A DNA stretch of 11,494 nt from Bacillota bacterium (GTDB lineage: Bacteria > Bacillota > Clostridia > Peptostreptococcales > Anaerovoracaceae). The stretch spans positions 1 through 11,494 of the forward strand of contig JAEDNK010000044.1 in assembly GCA_016302545.1 (NCBI GenBank), in the 5' to 3' direction. Position numbers and translations under genes: made by a program. The notes beneath the pieces were generated by a model. The model had not been told where the DNA came from and made no database searches. It was given only the letters and a program-made list of their open reading frames with translations. How positions within the stretch are numbered: position 1 is the stretch's first letter; every line of letters starts with the position of its first letter. Shown here piece after piece: positions 1 to 5,652 of this stretch.

Positions 1-2306
1 TTCGCGATTCCTGCTGCAGCACCGGTCAGTTCCAGTCTGCGCTCTTCCATTTCGCCAATTTCTTGCTGCAGCTGCGTTTCCATCTGCTTACGTTTGCGTT
101 CACGCGCCAGCACACCTATGAAGCCTTCTGCGTCTTCCCCGCAGGAAACGCCGCACAGCACACCGTTACGGAATACTCCGCCCTCATCCAGGTATAAATA
201 TTCCTCATTTTCCGAAGCTGTGGTACCCGAAGCCCCCATAATCCGTATATGGCACAGAATCCGTTCTGTTTCCCGCTTCAATATTTCTGGCAGAGTTTCG
301 CTGACCGTCAGAGCGCCAAATGGTTCGCCGCCTTTGCCCCTGGCTCGCAGGAACACATCCTGCACATCAGAAAATTCCCTCTGAATTCGAAGCCAGTCTT
401 TTTCCGGCACCACCAGCGCATCCAGAACTCCGGCATCTGACAGCTGCGCTTCGAGAATATTTCTCCCAGTCTCGGGAAGATTGTCCGCAAACTCCACAGC
501 CTCAAAAAACGCTGCAAAAGGAATCCCTGCCTCCCGTAGCCTCTTACGTACCGCTTCAGTCCGTTCCTTTCGCTGTGGCTGTATATCCTTTTTCGTCAGA
601 AGCTCCTGCAATTCCTTTTGCTTCTCCGTCAGTTCTCTTTGCAGCAGCATTCTCTGATGCTCCAGCTCAAGCTTTTCCTTCTGTAATCCGATGCCGGTGC
701 GATCCCGAATTCTTTCCACTACACTGCGTATTTCCTGGCCGTCGCGAGCCCCTTCGAATTCCGTAATCCTTTTTTCGATTCCAAGCATCACATCGCTGTC
801 AATCTGCAGCACTTCAAACTGCCTGTTCATCCGGTAATACTCTTCTATGAGCTGCCGCCTGCACTGTTCTGCGTTTTGTTCTGCCGATTCTGCGGCGGAT
901 TCCGCAAAGCTTTTTTTCCGCTGAGTCTGCTGCAGACGTTCCAGTACCGTATCGTATTTCTCATTACAGTCATCCTGCTCCCTCAGTACACGAATTCCTT
1001 CGCTGATTGCAGATTTTCGCTCCTTTAACCCGGCGCGAATTACTTCGCCTTCTATACGCTTCTCTGCCTCCATATGGCTGATTATATCTTCATGTACCGG
1101 CAGGAGGACCCTGTCCTGCAAATCCTCCAGCTCCCGCCTTTTTCCCTCCAGACGATCTCTGTTTAATTCCTGTGACCACTTGATATTTCTCAAGTTGTAC
1201 TCGAAATCACGAACCCGTTGCCGGCTTCGTTCCAGTTTATCTTCCAGTCTGTCTGCATTGTCCGCTGCGTTTTTCCGCTCTGAAACAGCATTCAGTCTTC
1301 TCTCTGCTGCAGATTCCAGTTCCATATCCTGCAGGCTCTCAAGCTGCCCCGTGACAATCTGTTCTCTCTCTTCTGCTGCTCCTCGCGCCTCCGCCGACTT
1401 TGCTGCTTTTTCCCGCAGTGCTTCGATTTCACGCTTGCGCTCCTCCAGTCCGGTTTTCTGCCGCTCCGTTTCTTCCTTTGCAGTCAGATATGCCGCACCT
1501 TTTTTAGCCAGGAAATACTGGTTATACCGTATGTATTCATTGCGAATAATCTGGGTATCATGCAGTGCACGCCTTAAATCCTCCAGACTGCCCTGGATGC
1601 TGTCCATTTTTTCCATGGCTTCCACCATGGCCTGCAGCTCCTCGTCTGTCAGTGTCTGCAGGGAATCATTGAGAATCTCATAGACCTTTTTCGGCCGAAA
1701 TTCCTTTGACAGCTTCGGCGCCCGCACCTTAATGAGCAGTTGGATATACTGCTCGTACTGATCCATCCTCGGAAACCCGAAAAGGTACTTGTTCACCATA
1801 GCTTTATATTCTCTCTGTACATCGGTAAACGGCACATCATCGCCGAGGACTTTTTTCATGTCCTGCTTCGAGTTGGGAATCTTCGTAGAACCAACCTGCT
1901 GATACAGCTGCAGATCATAGCCGATTCGCCTGCCGTCAAGCAGAATGAACCCCCAAAAGCTCATGGGCTTTCCCTTCTGAGCTCTCTGACCAATGCAAAT
2001 GGTACGGTACTGCTCCGTCTCCGGTTTACGAAACTCGAGGAACAAATATCCCGTGGACTCTTCCTTTTCCCCTTCGCCGAGAAAATAGTATTCCATTCTC
2101 CGGTCACTGGAGCCAAAGGGATCCAGCCGTCTGGGAGTCCGGTCTCCGTCCAGTATGAACGGTATGAAACTCTGGGTGGTGATGGATTTTCCCGCACCGT
2201 TCTGCCCCCGGAGCAAAATCTTTCCATCACACAGATCAAATGTCTCTTCGTCGTACAGCCAGAAGTTGACGAATCCCATGCGATTCATTTTCCATCGGTT
2301 ATTCAT
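1..2306 (-). CDS. jetC: JetC, SMC-like ATPase of a type II Wadjet system (3' end cut by window edge)
   Basis: The minus-strand frame stays open for 768 codons to the window edge, so the protein is C-terminally incomplete; the family is usually about 1,300-1,400 residues. A Walker A motif (GQNGAGKS, residues 34-41) follows an N-terminal head. The PFILDGDRTPRRLDPFGS block (49-66) and the GYLFLEF strand (86-92) are typical of the TIGR02680 SMC-like ATPases. From about residue 225 to 585 the sequence is highly charged coiled coil. A globular hinge follows at about 585-735 (begins GIPFAAFFEAVEF), and the returning coiled coil starts near ARERKRKQ. Walker B and the signature motif lie outside the window. 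Known role: in Wadjet the SMC dimer extrudes DNA loops using ATP and presents small circular DNA for cleavage by JetD. The chosen ATG overlaps the jetB stop by 8 nt (ATGAATAA). An in-frame ATG three codons upstream (2313-2315) is a possible alternative, because Shine-Dalgarno spacing fits neither start perfectly. Confidence 0.88.
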   Translation of the reverse strand, partial: MNNRWKMNRMGFVNFWLYDEETFDLCDGKILLRGQNGAGKSITTQSFIPFILDGDRTPRRLDPFGSSDRRMEYYFLGEGEKEESTGYLFLEFRKPETEQYRTICIGQRAQKGKPMSFWGFILLDGRRIGYDLQLYQQVGSTKIPNSKQDMKKVLGDDVPFTDVQREYKAMVNKYLFGFPRMDQYEQYIQLLIKVRAPKLSKEFRPKKVYEILNDSLQTLTDEELQAMVEAMEKMDSIQGSLEDLRRALHDTQIIRNEYIRYNQYFLAKKGAAYLTAKEETERQKTGLEERKREIEALREKAAKSAEARGAAEEREQIVTGQLESLQDMELESAAERRLNAVSERKNAADNADRLEDKLERSRQRVRDFEYNLRNIKWSQELNRDRLEGKRRELEDLQDRVLLPVHEDIISHMEAEKRIEGEVIRAGLKERKSAISEGIRVLREQDDCNEKYDTVLERLQQTQRKKSFAESAAESAEQNAEQCRRQLIEEYYRMNRQFEVLQIDSDVMLGIEKRITEFEGARDGQEIRSVVERIRDRTGIGLQKEKLELEHQRMLLQRELTEKQKELQELLTKKDIQPQRKERTEAVRKRLREAGIPFAAFFEAVEFADNLPETGRNILEAQLSDAGVLDALVVPEKDWLRIQREFSDVQDVFLRARGKGGEPFGALTVSETLPEILKRETERILCHIRIMGASGTTASENEEYLYLDEGGVFRNGVLCGVSCGEDAEGFIGVLARERKRKQMETQLQQEIGEMEERRLELTGAAAGIA

Positions 2307-3456
2307 CTTCTCCATCTTCCCCTTTCTTTATCTTGAAATCCTTCGGATAGAAGCCGCTGGTCTTTCCTGCCGCCGGCAAAATCCAGACGTGACTTCCGTC
2401 CTGCTCCAGCATCATCCAGTTTTTCATGTATTCCTTCACATTCTGCAACAGGCGTGCTTCGTCCATTTCCCGGTATTCCTTGCTCCACGCCTCGCTCCAG
2501 TTCCTTCGGCAGCGGAGAATAAGCCGGTCCAGCTGATTTTCTGTCAACCGTATTTTCTCCCCTTCCTGCCTTTTCGTTTCATATTCTGCCTTTTCGCGAA
2601 TTTCACTGCATACCAGGCAACACAGCTCAGGCAGCATGGCCTCCCGCGGATGCACCAACCCATAAGTATCGTCTTCCTCTACCATCCAGAAGGCTGCGTT
2701 TTTATGGACATCAAGCCGTCCGCCCAGATTCTCATCCAGGTAATGCTCTACCCATTGACGCTGATTTTTAAGGTACAATGCGTCTGTATCCTCATTTCCG
2801 TCCCAGTAAATAGCCGGACATACCGCCAGCTGACGATAAATGCGGTTGACTCTGCTGCGGAGGCGGTCTGTATCCGCTTGCATACTGTCCTCACCGCTTT
2901 CCTTTTCAAAATCCCGCCAGGACTGATAACCGGAAATATCTTTTAGAAATCCCACGGCAAAGTATCTGGAAAGTCCCGTGTTTTCGTAGAGGACTTCCTG
3001 TCCCATGCCTTCGCTCAAATGGTCGCTGCTTCCTTCGTACACCTTCAGCATACCTTTTTCCTCTGCATATTGCAATGCGCGAACCAGAGACTTTCGCTGG
3101 GAAAATGAATTCCAGTCCACTTCCATCACCCGTTTCAGGTGCAGACTGATGAAATCCACAAGCTCGGACAGCAGAAACTGTTCCTGCTCCTCCTTGTCCT
3201 CCAAAAAGATCAGCACCACACAGAGAATACAATAATCCTGTATCTCCTGAAACTCCCTGATTCCCATGAAGCTTTCTGCATGAGCGGGAATCTTTTCCAG
3301 CTTCAGAAGCTTTTCATTCTGAATAAGCCTCCATCCAAGCTGTTCCTGCAAAAACTTCCTGAAGCGGGGAATATCCCGTTTCACGCGAAAGTAAGTTTCT
3401 TTATCCGTCTCTCTGGATATCCAGAATTGTTCCAGCAATGTTCTCACTTCGTTCAT
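2299..3456 (-). CDS. jetB: JetB, KITE-like subunit of type II Wadjet (DUF2398/TIGR02678)
   Basis: This 385-residue protein resembles the DUF2398/TIGR02678 family. Visible marks are the N-terminal YFRVKRDIPRFRKFLQEQLGW segment (22-42), the KLEKIP motif (52-57), FMGIREF (63-69), the CILCVVLIFLEDKEEQEQFLLS block (76-97), and the RVNRIYRQLAVCPAIYWDG segment (202-220). Known of Wadjet: JetB is the MukE-like winged-helix (KITE) partner that binds the JetA kleisin and helps gate the SMC ring; it has no catalytic residues and none are seen here. The ATG overlaps the jetA stop by 4 nt (ATGA). A GGAG at 3465-3468 sits 8 nt upstream of the start, so translation is coupled to jetA. Its own stop overlaps the jetC start. 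The C-terminus is a short acidic tail (KKGEDGEDE). The family call is from remembered motifs, not a profile search. Confidence 0.87.
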   Translation of the reverse strand: MNEVRTLLEQFWISRETDKETYFRVKRDIPRFRKFLQEQLGWRLIQNEKLLKLEKIPAHAESFMGIREFQEIQDYCILCVVLIFLEDKEEQEQFLLSELVDFISLHLKRVMEVDWNSFSQRKSLVRALQYAEEKGMLKVYEGSSDHLSEGMGQEVLYENTGLSRYFAVGFLKDISGYQSWRDFEKESGEDSMQADTDRLRSRVNRIYRQLAVCPAIYWDGNEDTDALYLKNQRQWVEHYLDENLGGRLDVHKNAAFWMVEEDDTYGLVHPREAMLPELCCLVCSEIREKAEYETKRQEGEKIRLTENQLDRLILRCRRNWSEAWSKEYREMDEARLLQNVKEYMKNWMMLEQDGSHVWILPAAGKTSGFYPKDFKIKKGEDGEDE

Positions 3457-4925
3457 GATAAAAACTCCAGTACATAATTAGGCATGATCAGGTCTCCGTC
3501 CTCACACTTAAGTACGCAGCTCCCCTTTTTTTGTATCAGACGGAATTCCTGTCCGTATTCTGTCCGTCCCTTTCTTTCACTGTTCAGTGAAGCTATGGTG
3601 ACCCACCTGAGCAGTACGAAGCGAACCCGTGAATCCACTGTTTCATTGATTCCCGATACCTCCAGTCTTCCATCATGAATGTATTTCATAATCATATGGC
3701 GTTCCTCTTCCATCTGATGCAGATACTTGTTTTTCTGGATCAGCTTCTCCATGGTTCTGTCGTAGAACCCTGTCTTATCCTTACGCTGGCGATATGTTCT
3801 GGTATGGGGTTTCAGGCAGTATTCCATCGCGTCTTCTTCATAGACGCTGCTGCTGATCCGATCTGTAGACCTCTGAGCATTGGCTTTGAAATGGGCTACG
3901 TGCTGTACCCCAAAAACATGGGCTGACAATCTGTGTGCATCCTCCATGGTTTCACATCGGGCGAACATGTCCAGGAATTTAAAATAGTCATCCTTCCTGC
4001 TGACGCCCCAGTTCTGTGACTGCACAATCAAAGCTGCGTTCTGTATTATGCTGCGGATAATGTCGTTGGTAATCTCCAGGATACGCTCCGATTCTGCCGG
4101 ACGAACTTCTGTACCAATAAACCATTCCTTCATAGATAACCACTGTCCGTGGATGTTTTGCCTGATCTGCTCTTCCCTTGTCTCCGGCTGCTCCGAAAGT
4201 GCGTGTGGAATCTCTAGCTCGCTCTGCACCACCTTTTCCAGCAGCTCCTTTTCCACGCACTCCCCATTTTGCTGAAGAATCCCGGAAATGCGTCCGGCAT
4301 GGTTCTGTAATTCCTGCACAAATTCCTTCAAATAGGAAATAAACCGATCCTTATGCAGTATGAATTCCACCGACTTCAGCAGCTTCTCCGATCTGTCGGA
4401 ATAAAACTCCCGCAGATAATCCTTATAGTCCTGATTAAGTCGCCGGAAGTCTTCATAGATGTTTTTCCACCACTCGTTAGTCTCCTTCGGACTTTTTTCT
4501 CTCATAAGGGGTGTCTGCGCCAGATTTTCTGCCAGCCGTGAAAACAGATTGGTAGACAGACTGCCGCTCTCCACAAACAGGTTTTCGAGCCTCACAGTCA
4601 TCCTCTCGATTTCCAGAGCATATTCCGTCATGGTATAACGATACTGCTTATTCTTATACTCTGCGATGGTGTACACCCGCTTCGGGTCCTGCAGTGTCGA
4701 GAGATTCTTCCAGCTCACCAGCGCATCCAGATCCAGCTTCAGCTGTTCCATTGAATAATCCGCATATCTTTCGTCTTCACGCATCTTTTCAAGTATATCT
4801 TCTTTGTACAGTTGAAAATGCATCTTTTCATATTCATTAAAAAATATGCGCATAATTCTTCTATACTGTGATGCATTGACCGCAGACAGGTATGAAGTTT
4901 CGACAATTGGTTCCAGATATTTCAA
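3453..4925 (-). CDS. jetA: JetA, kleisin-like subunit of type II Wadjet (DUF2397/TIGR02677), TTG start
   Basis: This 490-residue protein fits DUF2397/TIGR02677. Family-like features are the N-terminal winged-helix region (about 20-100: IFFNEYEKMHFQLYKED, then RYTMTEYALEIERMTVRLENLF at 96-117), a central helical region (120-265), the W-x8-FIG segment near 262-271, and the GVSRKDDYFKFLDMF ... DAHRLSAHVFGV stretch (307-340). The C-terminal part (about 425-490) looks like a second winged helix. Known of Wadjet: JetA is the MukF-like kleisin that bridges the JetC heads and binds JetB. It is first in the cassette and overlaps jetB by 4 nt. The start codon is TTG at 4923-4925, supported by GGGGAG at 4931-4936 with a 5-nt spacer; the next in-frame ATG (codon 25) would remove conserved N-terminal sequence. 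Assignment to type II rather than III rests on the DUF2397/DUF2398 resemblance. Confidence 0.87.
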   Translation of the reverse strand: MKYLEPIVETSYLSAVNASQYRRIMRIFFNEYEKMHFQLYKEDILEKMREDERYADYSMEQLKLDLDALVSWKNLSTLQDPKRVYTIAEYKNKQYRYTMTEYALEIERMTVRLENLFVESGSLSTNLFSRLAENLAQTPLMREKSPKETNEWWKNIYEDFRRLNQDYKDYLREFYSDRSEKLLKSVEFILHKDRFISYLKEFVQELQNHAGRISGILQQNGECVEKELLEKVVQSELEIPHALSEQPETREEQIRQNIHGQWLSMKEWFIGTEVRPAESERILEITNDIIRSIIQNAALIVQSQNWGVSRKDDYFKFLDMFARCETMEDAHRLSAHVFGVQHVAHFKANAQRSTDRISSSVYEEDAMEYCLKPHTRTYRQRKDKTGFYDRTMEKLIQKNKYLHQMEEERHMIMKYIHDGRLEVSGINETVDSRVRFVLLRWVTIASLNSERKGRTEYGQEFRLIQKKGSCVLKCEDGDLIMPNYVLEFLS

Positions 4926-4936
4926 AGTTTCTCCCC
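4923..4936 (-). promoter_or_regulatory. jetA ribosome binding site and TTG start
   Basis: On the minus strand GGGGAG (4931-4936) is followed by a 5-nt spacer (AAACT) and TTG (4923-4925). No in-frame ATG lies closer than codon 25. The short spacer and the TTG codon suggest restrained translation initiation of the first cassette gene. Confidence 0.65.
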
Positions 4937-4940
4937 ACTT

Positions 4941-5033
4941 TCTCTGTTTCTATATTTCCGACTAAAGTTCTCTCTGTTTATCATAGTGTATTCAGCTATG
5001 AAATGCAATGATTTTTCGGCTTCTTCTCTGTTG
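4941..5033. repeat. Short direct repeats TCTCTGTTT/G around the jet promoter
   Basis: TCTCTGTTT occurs at 4941-4949 and again at 4971-4979, exactly 30 bp apart. TCTCTGTTG is at 5025-5033 and a shorter TCTCTG at 5051-5056. In the jet orientation these read AAACAGAGA. One copy lies directly downstream of the -10, one lies in the leader, and the variant copy lies upstream of the -35. This could be an operator array, or chance in a pyrimidine-rich region. Confidence 0.3.
4980..5008 (-). promoter_or_regulatory. Predicted sigma-A promoter of the jetABC(D) operon
   Basis: Read on the minus strand: -35 TTGCAT (5003-5008), 17-nt spacer, -10 TATGAT (4980-4985). This is four of six and five of six matches to consensus at ideal spacing. 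An A-rich stretch (GAAAAATCA) lies just upstream of the -35. Transcription would start roughly 45-50 nt before the jetA TTG. No other promoter is apparent between the three overlapping jet genes. Confidence 0.6.
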
Positions 5034-5099
5034 TTTCCCTGTTGATTAATTCTCTGCAAAATCTTTCGTATGCCAGTCGTAAAATGACTTTGCGCGCAC

Positions 5100-5105
5100 T
5101 ATAAT
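5100..5105 (+). promoter_or_regulatory. Possible -10 element of the relic ATPase gene
   Basis: A perfect TATAAT lies 55 nt upstream of the relic's ATG. The 17-nt-spaced hexamer upstream (TCGTAA, 5077-5082) is a poor -35, so activity is uncertain. It would fire divergently from the jet promoter. The rest of the 4926-5160 region holds no other gene that I can see. Confidence 0.35.
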
Positions 5106-5160
5106 GCTATTACTGATAATTGCAGTAAACCGCAAAAATCCGCAATAGGAGGTGCGTCGT

Positions 5161-5558
5161 ATGGAAATTAAAAGAGACCGTTACCTGAATCTGTTAATCA
5201 GCAAGCAGCATAATGGATTGATTAAAGTGATAACCGGCATGAGGAGATGCGGAAAGTCTTATCTTTTGTTCAATCTCTTCAAGGATTACCTGCTTTCAGA
5301 AGGGATAGAGGAAAGCCACATCATGGAAAACATCATTTTCAACGAGAAGGGCAACAGCATCCGTAAACAGCTGGAGATTGACTTTGTCTGCAACAAAGGT
5401 TCCAAACGCTATTATATCCAGTCCGCTTACGCGATTCCGGATCAGGCAAAGATGGGTTCTCTGATGCTGACCGGGGATTTCTTCAAGCGGATTATCATCA
5501 CCAAGGATGCTCCGGCATCTATGATTTCCTGCTGAATGAAAACAGTCCGGATATTTAA
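5161..5558 (+). pseudogene. Relic of an AAA_14/DUF4143-type ATPase gene with internal deletions and a 3' frameshift
   Basis: The first 54 or so codons match the start of this ATPase family, including the P-loop GMRRCGKS (residues 26-33 from the ATG at 5161). Without a break the frame then continues into what is normally the far C-terminal part (HIMENIIFNE, RKQLEIDFVCNKGSKRYYIQSAYAIPD, FKRIIITKD). Intact members are about 400 residues or more, so the Walker B region, the sensor region and most of the DUF4143 domain are missing. Further short gaps are likely after FNE, after QAKM and after KDA. The original frame stops at 5535. The family-typical tail GIYDFLLNENSPDI is still readable in another frame at 5514-5558, which shows a frameshifting deletion near 5505-5515. 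An intact AGGAGG (5147-5152) with 8-nt spacing marks the ATG as the start; a GTG at 5152 overlaps that site. It is flanked by the jet promoter on one side and the secA terminator on the other. Confidence 0.82.
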
Positions 5559-5577
5559 GGCGATGGGAAAGAGCAAT

Positions 5578-5619
5578 AAAAAAAATCCGAATAAAGAAAT
5601 TTCGGATTTTCTTATTTTT
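5578..5619. terminator. Bidirectional Rho-independent terminator between secA and the ATPase relic
   Basis: A perfect 10-bp inverted repeat AAAATCCGAA (5582-5591) / TTCGGATTTT (5601-5610) encloses a 9-nt loop. For secA transcripts (minus strand) the hairpin is followed by a run of U from the eight A residues at 5578-5585. On the plus strand it is followed by CTTATTTTT. It probably ends the secA operon and any transcript of the relic. Confidence 0.8.
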
Positions 5620-5621
5620 GT

Positions 5622-5636
5622 GACAGTAATACTGTC
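5622..5636. repeat. Short palindrome GACAGTA-A-TACTGTC downstream of secA
   Basis: Two 7-bp arms are separated by one base, 17 bp beyond the secA stop codon and 11 bp before the main terminator. No T-run follows on the secA side, so it is not a good terminator by itself. It may be an auxiliary mRNA 3' hairpin or a chance palindrome. Confidence 0.4.
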
Positions 5637-5652
5637 CTTTATCTTCATAATA

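Noticed and set aside
94..1683. Several plus-strand open frames (96 to 167 codons) in the leftmost 1.7 kb
   Set aside because: The minus strand here is continuous jetC coding sequence (coiled coil and hinge). The plus-strand Ser/Arg/Leu-rich products are what antisense of Glu/Lys/Arg-rich coiled coil gives.
1740..2946. Overlapping plus-strand open frames of 198 and 263 codons
   Set aside because: They lie antisense to jetC and jetB, whose motifs and coupled starts are clear. The plus-strand translations are low-complexity shadows.
1..4925. Reading the jet genes as the housekeeping Smc-ScpAB or MukBEF condensin
   Set aside because: The order, the small-partner families and the P-loop context match the DUF2397/DUF2398/TIGR02680 set. 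Smc-ScpAB is encoded by unlinked genes of different length and sequence.
5152..5160. GTG start for the ATPase relic
   Set aside because: It overlaps the AGGAGG ribosome site at 5147-5152. The ATG at 5161 has ideal spacing.
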